A stretch of DNA of 64,000 nt. Source: Natronogracilivirga saccharolytica (lineage in GTDB: Bacteria; Bacteroidota; Rhodothermia; Balneolales; Natronogracilivirgulaceae). This document shows positions 1 to 8,570 of this stretch, piece after piece. How positions within the stretch are numbered: position 1 is the first letter of the stretch; each line of letters opens with the position of its first letter. The stretch is taken from the NCBI RefSeq assembly GCF_017921895.1, contig NZ_JAFIDN010000006.1, forward strand, positions 158,731-222,730. The letters are read 5' to 3'. The position numbers were made by a program, and so were the translations under genes. The notes below the pieces were generated by a model. That model made no database searches. It saw only the letters and a list, made by a program, of their open reading frames with translations, and had not been told where the DNA came from.

Positions 1-28
1 CGAGAGCGATTACCCGGCAATCCTGTCC
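1..28 (-). ncRNA. rnpB: RNase P RNA, 5' end (partial, runs off left edge)
   Basis: Read leftwards, positions 17 to 6 give CCGGGTAATCGC. This aligns with the conserved P2-region segment of E. coli RNase P RNA (CCAGACAGTCGC), and all four differences are transitions. Positions 28-18 would then be the 5' strand of P1. There is no ATG on this strand before the edge, and a promoter-like TATGTTTTG lies at 45-53 on the same strand, consistent with an RNA starting near 30-38. The GAGGAAAGTCC core that would prove the assignment lies outside the window, so this is an inference from a short match. Confidence 0.42.
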
Positions 29-125
29 GTAAGTAAAAAACGGACAAAACATATTCTGAAGTATCCCTGCTTGCACAACTGTCCCTCTACTGACTGCAGC
101 CTCAACGGATTCGGATGCCGGGCCG

Positions 126-863
126 TCAGTTCAGGTTCAGCTGTTTCCGGGCTTCATCGAAAAAACTCGGGTCAACTACAATGCGGCCCGAATTCTCGTC
201 AAATATGATCTTGTTTTTTCTTCTGACTTCAACCTGAACCTGCGGGGGGAGCATCATGCCCAGACTGGATCCTTTTTCCATGGGCACAACGGCCATGCCG
301 TTATTGAGGCCTTTGCGGAGCCGCTCATAGCTGCGAAGATATCTTTGATCGAGTTTTTCTACGGCTTCTTCCCGCTTTTTATGGAGCTCTTCCTCTTCTT
401 TCCGGGTGCTTTCGATAAGTTTGTCGAGGTTCTCCTTTTTCTCTTTCAGAAGATTCTTCGTTTCCTCGAGCTTGACCTCATTTTCGGCAACGGTATTCTC
501 TAACTCTTCCTTCTGAAGGGCGATTTCTTCCAGGCGGGACTGTGCATTTTCCTTGATCTTCTTCTGTGTCTCGATTTCCTTGGTCAATGCATCATACTCA
601 CGATTGTTCCGCACTGTAAGCTGCTGCTCTTCGTATTTCTCAACGAGGGAATCCGCTTCCGTGATTTCAAGTTCAAGATTTGAGTTTTCTACAGTAAGAT
701 CCTTGATTTCCGCCTTGGCCCTTTTGATGCGGGTTTCCAGACGGGTGATCTCTGTTTCAATATCCAGGATCTCCTCCGGCAGGTCACCGCGCAATCGCCT
801 GAGTTCGTCAATGCGGTTATCAATGAATTGCAGATTGGTCAGATTTTGGAGTACTTCTACCAT
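126..863 (-). CDS. DUF164-family coiled-coil protein with degenerate zinc ribbon
   Basis: A 245-residue protein of the CT398/DUF164 type: a long antiparallel coiled-coil hairpin (about residues 5-175), then a short C-terminal domain that in relatives is a four-cysteine zinc ribbon. The frame of the ribbon is recognisable (LPPQVQVEVRRKNKIIFDE, then NSGRIVVDP), but where relatives carry CxxC and CxxCGRI this protein has SSLG and DENSGRI. It has no cysteine at all there, so it should not bind zinc through this site. The family role is unknown; coiled-coil adaptor or nucleic-acid-associated functions have been suggested. It starts 8 nt after the stop of the NIF3 gene and is probably co-transcribed with it, a pairing common in bacteria. 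Confidence 0.85.
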   Translation of the reverse strand: MVEVLQNLTNLQFIDNRIDELRRLRGDLPEEILDIETEITRLETRIKRAKAEIKDLTVENSNLELEITEADSLVEKYEEQQLTVRNNREYDALTKEIETQKKIKENAQSRLEEIALQKEELENTVAENEVKLEETKNLLKEKKENLDKLIESTRKEEEELHKKREEAVEKLDQRYLRSYERLRKGLNNGMAVVPMEKGSSLGMMLPPQVQVEVRRKNKIIFDENSGRIVVDPSFFDEARKQLNLN

Positions 864-871
864 AGGGTATG

Positions 872-1720
872 TTATTGCTGTTTACTGGGCTTATTGTTTA
901 AAAAATAGCTTACGGGGTTGGTATTGACCTTTGTTTCAAGAACCCCGATTCCGGGAAAACGTTCCTGCAGCCGGTCGCACAGTGTCCCGACAATGGGAAC
1001 CTCTGTTTCATAGTGTCCGGCATCCACAAGTAAAAAAGATCCGGTTTCGGTGAAAAAATCATGGTACTTCAGATCGGATGTAACAAAGGCATCCGCCTGC
1101 TGCCTGAGCGCTTCTCCCGCAAGAAATGATCCCGCGCCGCCGCAGACAGCTACTTTGCGGATGTATTCGGGCGATCCGCTGTATCGTATTCCCCCGCAAT
1201 TGAGTTTTTCTGAAACAAGCGAGAGGAAATCTTCAATGCTGACCGGTTCCGGGAAGCTTCCGATGGCACCAAAGCCTGCAGGCTGCCTGTTTTGCCCGAC
1301 AGATGCATTTCCCTCATCCCCGGCAGGGATCTCTTCTTTCAGGAACTGAACTCCCTGCAGACCGAGTCGTTCAGCCATTACATGGGAAACACCACCGGGA
1401 GCGGCATCCAGATTGGTATGGGCCGCAATGAGGCTTATATCATTACGGATCAGTTTGTAGATCAGCGAACCGGTCATGTCAGACCGGGTAATGCGGGAGA
1501 GCTTTTTGAAGATAAGGGGATGATGCGCAATGACAAGATCTGCGCCGGCAGCTGCTGCCTCGTCGGCAACATCCTCCGTAACATCAAGACAGGCAAGTAT
1601 TTTACTGACGTGCTGGTTATGGTCCCCTACAAGTAATCCAACATTATCATATTCGAGCTTGGTGCTTTGCGGCGCCCATTCTTCCAGAAACTCGAGGATA
1701 TGATTGTTGGTGTACTTCAT
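872..1720 (-). CDS. NIF3-like dinuclear metal centre protein (YbgI/DUF34 type)
   Basis: 282 residues. The N-terminal half carries the family's metal-binding motifs IAHHPLIFK (near 64-72) and AAHTNLDAAPGGV (near 100-112). The C-terminal half has DAGHYETEVP, the second metal-binding His/Glu motif. These proteins form toroidal hexamers with two metal ions per subunit. They are often annotated as GTP cyclohydrolase I type 2, but their physiological role is unsettled. The length fits the short form without the extra PII-like insert seen in roughly 370-residue homologues. It lies upstream of, and probably in one transcript with, the DUF164 protein. Confidence 0.9.
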   Translation of the reverse strand: MKYTNNHILEFLEEWAPQSTKLEYDNVGLLVGDHNQHVSKILACLDVTEDVADEAAAAGADLVIAHHPLIFKKLSRITRSDMTGSLIYKLIRNDISLIAAHTNLDAAPGGVSHVMAERLGLQGVQFLKEEIPAGDEGNASVGQNRQPAGFGAIGSFPEPVSIEDFLSLVSEKLNCGGIRYSGSPEYIRKVAVCGGAGSFLAGEALRQQADAFVTSDLKYHDFFTETGSFLLVDAGHYETEVPIVGTLCDRLQERFPGIGVLETKVNTNPVSYFLNNKPSKQQ

Positions 1721-2009
1721 ATTCTCGAGGAGCAGCCCCCTTCCTGCCCTGTGCTTGTTTCGGCAACGGCGGGTTCGTATCTGTAAATGGTGTCTTTGTT
1801 GCAGTACACGATAAGTGACACAGTCAGTATTTTTGAATCAGACACGCAAGATAAAAACTTTTACACTTATATAAAAGTCAGCGAATCTGTATCTTTCCAA
1901 TACCATGAACGCCGATGCTGTTTACGGTAGTATCATGAGCGTGAAAGATGTTTTATACATCACGGAAACACCGAAAAATACCATTACAAAAAAATCAGGT
2001 TCTTTAGTT

Positions 2010-2705
2010 GTGATCGGGAAAAACAGAGATTTTATCCGGCAGACCATCAGCGATATTTGTGACAAATGCGGCCGGGACCCCGGTGATATCCGCATTATCG
2101 CTGTAACCAAAACCCATCCCGCCGAAGTTATAGAGAATGCGCACCAGGCCGGATTGCGGGATTTCGGAGAAAACAAGGTACAGGAACTGGTGCCGAAAAT
2201 GGACCGGCTGCCCGATGACATTATCTGGCATATGGTCGGCGTCGTTCAGACCAACAAGATCAAGGACATGGTGCACCGTGTAAACTGGATCCACTCCATC
2301 GCAAAAGCTAAATATCTGAAAGAGATCGAAAAACGTGCTTCGCGCGTGGACAGAGTCATAAATGTCCTTATTCAGGTTAACATCAGCGGGGAGGAACAAA
2401 AAAGCGGATGTGACGCCGGAGAGCTTGCAGGCATCCTCGAGTATGCTTCCGGGCTGCAGCATGTATCCGTGCGCGGACTGATGGGCATGGCCTCCCTGAC
2501 GGCCGACCGCGATGAGATCCGGAAGCAGTTCCGCATGCTGCGCCAAATCCGGGATGATCACAGACTCCTGGAGTCCGGCAATGTCAGCCTTGACGAACTC
2601 TCCATGGGAATGAGCGGAGATTATGATATCGCAATTGAGGAAGGGGCAACCATGATCAGGCTGGGTACATCTCTGTTTGGCAGCCGGAATTACGAAAAAC
2701 AGTAG
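2010..2705 (+). CDS. yggS: YggS-family pyridoxal-phosphate homeostasis protein
   Basis: A PLP-binding single-domain TIM-barrel protein (PLPBP family) that buffers free pyridoxal phosphate and affects amino-acid metabolism. Visible motifs are AVTKTHP (the Lys that binds PLP), FGENKVQE, IWHMVGVVQTNKIK, the VNISGEEQKSG segment, and the C-terminal LSMGMSGDYDIAIEEG and RLGTSLFG. The open frame extends upstream to an ATG at 1905, but homologues begin about 20 residues before CGRDPGDI. The GTG at 2010 gives 231 residues, the usual length. A promoter-like TATCTTTC at 1890-1897 sits only 8 nt before the 1905 ATG, which also favours a downstream start. An ATG at 1935 is a further option. Confidence 0.9.
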   Translation: MIGKNRDFIRQTISDICDKCGRDPGDIRIIAVTKTHPAEVIENAHQAGLRDFGENKVQELVPKMDRLPDDIIWHMVGVVQTNKIKDMVHRVNWIHSIAKAKYLKEIEKRASRVDRVINVLIQVNISGEEQKSGCDAGELAGILEYASGLQHVSVRGLMGMASLTADRDEIRKQFRMLRQIRDDHRLLESGNVSLDELSMGMSGDYDIAIEEGATMIRLGTSLFGSRNYEKQ

Positions 2706-2887
2706 GCGTAAACAGGGACACTGATATTCATCGGTGTCCGAAAATATGTATCTTGCAACCGGGAAGCGGATTCTGTCGTAATACCGAAAAAGCTATTGCC
2801 GGCAGCGTTTTGTCTGTATGAGCATCATATCCATGCACATAAAAGAAACATCTACGGCGCTGACATCCATGCCGAAATACAGAGATC

Positions 2888-3235
2888 ATGTTCAACTCCA
2901 TACTTATCACCCCGCTTGAAGCTCTCGTAGCCATTGTAGCCATTATAGCCGTGTTCGGACTTTCAGGCTACATCATTTTAAAAATTATTCAGCTGATTGC
3001 TGAAGCGATCCGAAGCCGCCGCCAGGTCCATACCGGCGGAGATCTTATTCAAAGGCTGGAGCAGTATGAACTGCGCCAGGAGCAGCTGCTTAAGCGGATC
3101 CAGAACCTGGAAACCATCATTGTCGATGCCGACCTGGGTAATCCCCGGTTGAAAAGCCGGCAATCAGAAGATCAAATCACTGAGGGACAAAAAGAAGCTC
3201 CGGACCGTCCGTTGAAAAATAAGCTCAGAAAATGA
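2888..3235 (+). CDS. Small membrane protein, PspB-like
   Basis: 115 residues. One N-terminal membrane helix (about residues 8-38, rich in Val/Ile/Ala) is followed by a basic RSRR stretch and an amphipathic helix. The segment EQLLKRIQNLETIIVDADLG resembles the C-terminal part of PspB (MRERIQxLExILDAE), the phage-shock envelope-stress protein, and the remaining 30 residues are a polar tail. The similarity is short and judged by eye. It lies between yggS and a DivIVA gene, the place where Gram-positive bacteria often carry SepF/YggT-type division proteins, so a membrane-anchored envelope or division role is possible. Confidence 0.6.
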   Translation: MFNSILITPLEALVAIVAIIAVFGLSGYIILKIIQLIAEAIRSRRQVHTGGDLIQRLEQYELRQEQLLKRIQNLETIIVDADLGNPRLKSRQSEDQITEGQKEAPDRPLKNKLRK

Positions 3236-3306
3236 CCTTTTTATTGTGTTGAAGTACTTTGTCTGTTAAATTGATACAATTAACCCAAGTATAGAAGCCC
3301 TCATTT

Positions 3307-3918
3307 ATGAAATTATCAGCTCTGGAAATCAAACAGCAATCATTTGCCAAATCAATGCGGGGTTATGATGTTGCAGAAGTGCAGTCTTTCCTCAATGTCA
3401 TTTCCAATGAATGGGAACACTTGTCGAACAAGTGCAAGGATCAGGAGCGTGAAATACAACGCCTGTCCGAGAAGCTGACGCACTATCAGAAAGTGGAAGA
3501 AGCCCTCCACGAAACGCTTCAGACGGCGAAAAAATCCGCTCAGGAACGCGTCGACTCTTCCAAACAGGAAGCACAGAACAGAATTGCCAAGGCCAATCTT
3601 GAGGCCGAGCGAATTATTCAGGATGCCCAGCACGAGCGGCAGTCCATCCGGAGAAGCATTCAAAGACTCCTCGAACGACGTTATGAAATTATCCGGGGAA
3701 TGCAGTCCTATCTCGACATGGCATCCGAATCACTTGAGTCCTTCAAAAAAGACGATGCCCATATATACGCCATCCCCACTGAAGATGAGTACGACACCGA
3801 TTTTCCCTCCGGGCAACCTCCAAAGACCAATGATTTCGGCAACAACCCGGAATCATCTTCCCCGGATGAGGAAACGGAAGATCTTGACGATCTTGTTGAT
3901 GACCTCGACGACAAATAA
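3307..3918 (+). CDS. DivIVA domain-containing protein
   Basis: 203 residues. The N-terminus has the DivIVA/GpsB signature: a short beta-hairpin membrane-recognition region, then the MRGYDVAEVQSFL motif (residues about 18-30) leading into a coiled coil to about residue 130. The C-terminal 60 residues are acidic and probably disordered (Asp/Glu/Ser/Pro-rich, ending DDLVDDLDDK). DivIVA proteins assemble on negatively curved membrane and recruit division or pole-specific partners. The family is best studied in Gram-positive bacteria, but short DivIVA-domain proteins also occur in Bacteroidota-type genomes. It is followed after 11 nt by the purine nucleoside phosphorylase gene and probably shares its transcript. 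Confidence 0.85.
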   Translation: MKLSALEIKQQSFAKSMRGYDVAEVQSFLNVISNEWEHLSNKCKDQEREIQRLSEKLTHYQKVEEALHETLQTAKKSAQERVDSSKQEAQNRIAKANLEAERIIQDAQHERQSIRRSIQRLLERRYEIIRGMQSYLDMASESLESFKKDDAHIYAIPTEDEYDTDFPSGQPPKTNDFGNNPESSSPDEETEDLDDLVDDLDDK

Positions 3919-3929
3919 TCAGTGCAGCC

Positions 3930-4769
3930 ATGCCCCATTTTGAAACTATTGAATCTTCGCGAACCAAAAAGCAGGAAGCGCTCGGTTATCTTAACGCTCA
4001 GACCGATTTCAAACCCGATTACCTTATTATTCTCGGTACGGGGCTCGGACGACTGGCAGAGGAAATCCGGGTCGAAACAACCGTATCATATACAGATATT
4101 CCGCATTTTCCGGTTTCAACCGTTGAGAGTCATGCCGGCAGATTGATCTTCGGCACGTTAAGCGGCAAGAAGGTGATCGCCATGCAGGGCCGATTCCATT
4201 ATTATGAGGGATATACGATGCAGCAAATCGTCTTTCCCGTCAGGGTGGCGCACGCACTTGGTGCTCATACCATGCTGGTTTCCAACGCCTGTGGCGGCAT
4301 GAACCCGCATTTCCGCCGGGGTGATATCATGTGCATCACCGATCACATCAACCTTCTCGGTGACAATCCGCTCATCGGTCCCAACGATGACGACCTTGGT
4401 GTCCGGTTTCCGGATATGAGCGAACCCTATTCTGCTGAACTCATTTACCTTGCAAGGGAAGTTGCACTGCAATCGGAAATCCGCATGCATGACGGGGTCT
4501 ACATTGCCGTGGCCGGACCAACCCTGGAAACCCGGGCAGAGTACCGCTTCCTCAGACAGATCGGCGGTGACGTTGTCGGGATGAGTACCGTTCCCGAGGT
4601 CATTGCAGCCGTTCATATGCGGATGAAGGTTCTGGGCATTTCGGTAATTACCGACGAATGTTTCCCGGACGCACTGGAACCCGTAAAAATGGAAGATATT
4701 CTTGAAGCTGCCGATATGGCCGAACCCAAAATGACACAGGTCATGAAAGGAGTGCTTGAAAAATTGTAG
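3930..4769 (+). CDS. Purine-nucleoside phosphorylase (class I, trimeric type)
   Basis: 279 residues, matching the class I PNP family that splits inosine, guanosine or xanthosine with phosphate to the base plus ribose-1-phosphate (purine salvage, cytosol). Motifs: ILGTGLGRL phosphate loop, the HAGRL and GRFHYYEGY substrate/phosphate segment, VSNACGGMNPHFRRGDIM, the DHINLLGDNPLIG loop, VAGPTLETRAEYRFL, VGMSTVPEVIAA and the base-site VITDECFP. It appears complete and conserved. The start at 3930 lies 11 nt after the divIVA stop. Confidence 0.93.
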   Translation: MPHFETIESSRTKKQEALGYLNAQTDFKPDYLIILGTGLGRLAEEIRVETTVSYTDIPHFPVSTVESHAGRLIFGTLSGKKVIAMQGRFHYYEGYTMQQIVFPVRVAHALGAHTMLVSNACGGMNPHFRRGDIMCITDHINLLGDNPLIGPNDDDLGVRFPDMSEPYSAELIYLAREVALQSEIRMHDGVYIAVAGPTLETRAEYRFLRQIGGDVVGMSTVPEVIAAVHMRMKVLGISVITDECFPDALEPVKMEDILEAADMAEPKMTQVMKGVLEKL

Positions 4770-4926
4770 CAGGTGACACTTTCGCGGATAATGCCGGTAA
4801 TTCAAAGCAAAAGCAGCACACTAATCAACCAGTCACATTCGTAACACTAAACGATTGACAAAATATCGTTGTCAGATTTTCGATTACCACTGCTGAGTTA
4901 ATTTTTTTCAGAAGCGAGCCTTTTTC

Positions 4927-5748
4927 ATGTATTCATTTGGTGACCAAAATATTTGGGACGAACACGACTGGGAGTCTCATATCAATGAGATGACACGCCG
5001 GCACGAAAAACTGCGTAATCTCATCGAGACGGATCACGACAAGTCCCCCAGATGGCTTGAACACCTGAAAAACACACCCACCAAACTCGACGCTGTGGAC
5101 GCCTTTATCGAGGAAGAGCTGCTCATTGAAGAGTCCCACTTTCCGATGGATGAAGAAGACATGGATGAGGACGAGGAACTTTTTCCTGATGAGGAGGATG
5201 AATGGGAGCCCGATGAAGAAAACGGTGATCTGTTTGAAGAACAGGGCGAAGGCAATGATCTATATGATGATGAGGAAGAGGAAAACGACCATCAGGATGA
5301 CGACGACATAGAAAACCTGTTTGAGGATATTTTTGAGGATGAAGCAGCCGAAGCATCCCTTTATGATTACACATCCCTCGAAAATATTGCCATCTATACC
5401 GATGCCCGGGATCTTTCCGCCGACCTGCTGGTTTTCAGCGACAGCCATCCCGGCTACATGAGCCATCCGGGCTTTCTCGGGCTTGTTTCAGACACACTGA
5501 TTATCAGTTCCAAACTTGCCGCTGCCTATTCCATGGGGTTTGATCTGGAAGTTTTGGGTGCCAATATCGCTTACTGCAAAAAGGCGCTTGCCCGGGCCAA
5601 TGAGGCACTGGAACATCTGCAGCGTCTCAAGGACGACCCGCTGCAGGCCTCCGAATACTATGATATTCACCGGCGGCTTTTTGAATTGCGAAATAATATT
5701 GCCATTCATATACAGGATACACGACGTTTTTTCAACAGTCAGCTGTAA
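4927..5748 (+). CDS. Hypothetical protein with hyperacidic central tract
   Basis: 273 residues; family not recognised. The N-terminal 60 residues are helical and charged. Residues about 66-145 are an almost unbroken Asp/Glu run with interspersed Met, Leu and Gly. The C-terminal 120 residues form a probable all-helical domain (DARDLSADLLVFSDSHPGYM, a Gly/Ser-containing segment LGLVSDTLIISSKLAAAYSMG, then a long helix to FFNSQL). No signal peptide or membrane segment is visible, so it is probably cytosolic. A sequence resembling a promoter (TTGACA at 4856 and TATCGTTG at about 4865) precedes it, so it may be transcribed alone. No function can be assigned. Confidence 0.75.
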   Translation: MYSFGDQNIWDEHDWESHINEMTRRHEKLRNLIETDHDKSPRWLEHLKNTPTKLDAVDAFIEEELLIEESHFPMDEEDMDEDEELFPDEEDEWEPDEENGDLFEEQGEGNDLYDDEEEENDHQDDDDIENLFEDIFEDEAAEASLYDYTSLENIAIYTDARDLSADLLVFSDSHPGYMSHPGFLGLVSDTLIISSKLAAAYSMGFDLEVLGANIAYCKKALARANEALEHLQRLKDDPLQASEYYDIHRRLFELRNNIAIHIQDTRRFFNSQL

Positions 5749-5946
5749 TCTGACGGTGAGTATGCTGCCCCTTTCCTGCGTTCGGGAATTCACGCTGCAC
5801 TGATGCACAGAAGCTTTCCCGGCGCGCTATCCTCCTGGCCTGTTTTTGAGATTTCTCCCCTTTTTGTGTGCCGGCATGTAAGGACGCATCCTCCCGCATC
5901 TCTTGTCCTGAAACAGCCTCTTTAAAATATATACGGATGGCCGGCA

Positions 5947-8409
5947 ATGTCAGGAGAATCCAGAATTGCGTTTCGACCGGGCTCATTTCCCGCCTTGCGG
6001 GTCGCTCTGTTTTTTGCGGCAGGAATCGTTGCCGGAAACATGGTTACGATTTCCGGCGAACATCTGCTCCCGGCCTGCCTGATTCTGTTTGCAGCTGTTA
6101 CCTTTTGTCTGATGCTTCTTGTGCTCAAATCACGCAGCACGTTTTTTTCCGGCCTGCACTCGCAGGCAGTTTCCGCAGTCTATTTACTGTGCATCAGCGG
6201 CACGGGTTTTATTCATTTCCACAATCAAAGCCAATCGGCCGACCCTGAAGAGCTTCTGCTCCGGCATTTTGACAGCAGCGACCTGGTTTTTCACGGATCT
6301 GTTTTGTCCGACAGAGCAACCAGAACAGGAAACCGGATGCTCCGCATAGAGATTGATTCTGTCCGGATTCATGAACTGCCCACCTGGCATGTTTCTTTCA
6401 AAACAGAAGCATTGATGCGCTCCGGGGTATATGACGCGTCGGCGGACAAAGAATCGCCGGTGACAGCCGGCCGGTATATTCACTTCCGGGGTGATCTCCG
6501 TCAGCCCAATAAACCGACCAATCCCAATCAGTTCGATTATGCCACCTTCCTTGCGCGTCAGAACATCTATACTCAAATTTTTATCACAAGCCTGGAAGAC
6601 AGTTACCCTGATCCCGGTTCTGCTTTTTGGCTGAAACGTCAGATACATATTCAGTCGGCCATTTCGAGGCTTTTTTCCGAAGACAATGCTCCTCTTGCCA
6701 GAGCCATCATACTTGGAGACAGATCCGATCTGGATGCGGAGCTGCGGACGGCTTTTTCGCGGGCCGGCCTTGCCCATCTCATGGCTGTATCAGGCATGCA
6801 TGTCGGATTTATTCTGCTCCCTGTCTGGTTTGTTTTGCCTTGGTTTCGCAAGTCGGGATACTTGAAATGTATTGGCCTGACTGCAGGCGGCCTGCTGCTT
6901 TTGACTTATGCCGGAATTACGGGGTTCTCTATTTCGGTTTCCAGGGCCTCGCTTATGGCTTTCTTCCTGATGCTCGCCCGGCTGTTCCACAAACCGGGTA
7001 CATCCATGAACATTCTCGGAGCCGCCGCTTTTATACTGCTTTTAATTGATCCGCTTTTTCTTTTTGATGTCGGGTTTCAACTCTCTTTTGCAGCTGTCAT
7101 GATCATCCTTACCACACTTCCGGGAACCCGCTTCATGCTGCCCAAAAAACATCGCTACCGGTACACCGGCGCACTGTTTCAGTTTGTTATGGTCAGCGTA
7201 CTCGTCCAGGGCGGTTTGTACCCTGTTCTTATGATCTACTTCAATGAATTCTCTGTCGCCGGCCCGCTCAGCAACACACTTGCGGTACCATTTGTGCAGT
7301 TCATGTTTCTCTGGTCCTTCATAGCACTTGGTATTTCCTTTCTGGAACCGGCAGCAGGCATACTGCTCAACATGCCGGGAGACTGGATTTTATCCGGCCT
7401 GACCGGTTATGTCCGCTACATCGGATCTCATCCGTCCTCCTGGATTGAAGGAACTGCCGGATCCGTCTGGATCTTCGGGATCTGGTTTTTTGCGGTATGC
7501 CTTCTGGCCTCACTGCGAATGCCGGGCCTCAGATGGAAAATGGCAGCCGGTGTTCTGGTTTTTCTGTTGCTGATCCGCGCCGAAGCGGCTGTCAACCATT
7601 TCCGCACACCCGCTCTTTCCCTGACATTTTTCGATGTTGGCCAGGGAGATGCCGTTCTGATGCAGACACCGGGCGGGCTTAACTATCTTTACGACACCGG
7701 CGTCTGGACTCCGTCGTACGATTCGGCTGAACGAACACTGCTAACCGAACTGAAAGCCAGAGGCATTTCCAGGCTTGACGGCATCATACTTTCCCATCCC
7801 CATGCCGATCACATCGGTGGCATAGTTACACTAATGGAGAACGTTGCCATTGACACCATTTACCAGTCCCCGGTAAAATACGAATCAAGATTATATCACC
7901 GCTACATGAAGCTGGCCGGTGAAAAGCAAATTCCGGTCAGACTGCTGCAAACCGGCGACATGATCACTACAGACCCCTCCATGCCCATGCTTGTCCTTGC
8001 CCCTTCGGATGATATCACTGCCCGTGACGCCAACAACATGTCCGTTGCAGTGCAGGTACATTACGGTGAAAGTGTGCTGCTGCTTTCCGGAGATGCAGAA
8101 AAAGAAGCCGAGGCATTTATGGTATCCAGGTTTGGCGATTTCCTGAAATCGGACCTGCTGAAAATCGGTCATCATGCAAGCCGCACCAGTTCAACAGCTT
8201 CATTCCTTGACCGTGTAGGTGCCACCAAGGGAGCGGCATCCCTGGCATTGAACAACAGGTACGGGCATCCTCATGAAGAAGCTGCCCGAAGACTGCAGAA
8301 TGCCGGCGTTCATACCCGGTACACCAGTCTTCAGGGTGCTGTCAAATTCAGGAGCTGCGGCAAACGTTTCAGGCACATCGACTGGAGAGCCGGACCGGCT
8401 TTTCCATGA
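5947..8409 (+). CDS. comEC: ComEC/Rec2 DNA-uptake channel protein
   Basis: 820 residues with the standard three-part layout. N-terminal membrane helices and a soluble OB-like DUF4131 region (about 1-220) come first. Next is the polytopic Competence domain (about 230-530), including AHLMAVSGMHVGFI, which is typical of the family. The C-terminal metallo-beta-lactamase-like domain (about 555-820) has FFDVGQGDAVLMQ, the LSHPHADHIGG metal motif, LLLSGDAE and LKIGHHASRTS. ComEC moves single-stranded DNA across the inner membrane, and the hydrolase-like domain is thought to degrade the second strand. It stands alone here, as is common in Bacteroidota-type genomes. Confidence 0.95.
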   Translation: MSGESRIAFRPGSFPALRVALFFAAGIVAGNMVTISGEHLLPACLILFAAVTFCLMLLVLKSRSTFFSGLHSQAVSAVYLLCISGTGFIHFHNQSQSADPEELLLRHFDSSDLVFHGSVLSDRATRTGNRMLRIEIDSVRIHELPTWHVSFKTEALMRSGVYDASADKESPVTAGRYIHFRGDLRQPNKPTNPNQFDYATFLARQNIYTQIFITSLEDSYPDPGSAFWLKRQIHIQSAISRLFSEDNAPLARAIILGDRSDLDAELRTAFSRAGLAHLMAVSGMHVGFILLPVWFVLPWFRKSGYLKCIGLTAGGLLLLTYAGITGFSISVSRASLMAFFLMLARLFHKPGTSMNILGAAAFILLLIDPLFLFDVGFQLSFAAVMIILTTLPGTRFMLPKKHRYRYTGALFQFVMVSVLVQGGLYPVLMIYFNEFSVAGPLSNTLAVPFVQFMFLWSFIALGISFLEPAAGILLNMPGDWILSGLTGYVRYIGSHPSSWIEGTAGSVWIFGIWFFAVCLLASLRMPGLRWKMAAGVLVFLLLIRAEAAVNHFRTPALSLTFFDVGQGDAVLMQTPGGLNYLYDTGVWTPSYDSAERTLLTELKARGISRLDGIILSHPHADHIGGIVTLMENVAIDTIYQSPVKYESRLYHRYMKLAGEKQIPVRLLQTGDMITTDPSMPMLVLAPSDDITARDANNMSVAVQVHYGESVLLLSGDAEKEAEAFMVSRFGDFLKSDLLKIGHHASRTSSTASFLDRVGATKGAASLALNNRYGHPHEEAARRLQNAGVHTRYTSLQGAVKFRSCGKRFRHIDWRAGPAFP

Positions 8410-8570
8410 ACCGTGCCCGGGCCGGAAACTCCGGTTCCCAAAAAGCTGTTCTCAGTATGTCATGCCGTGCACGTTTTTATGATCCTGCACGTTTTTTGAC
8501 CCGAATGTCAGTCACATGTGATTCCTGACCTCAGCTGTCACATTGCAGCCACTATAACGCTTATACAAAG

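Noticed and set aside
4158..4805. A 215-codon open frame opposite the purine nucleoside phosphorylase gene
   Set aside because: The plus-strand frame is an intact known enzyme; the antisense product is His/Cys-rich without any motif.
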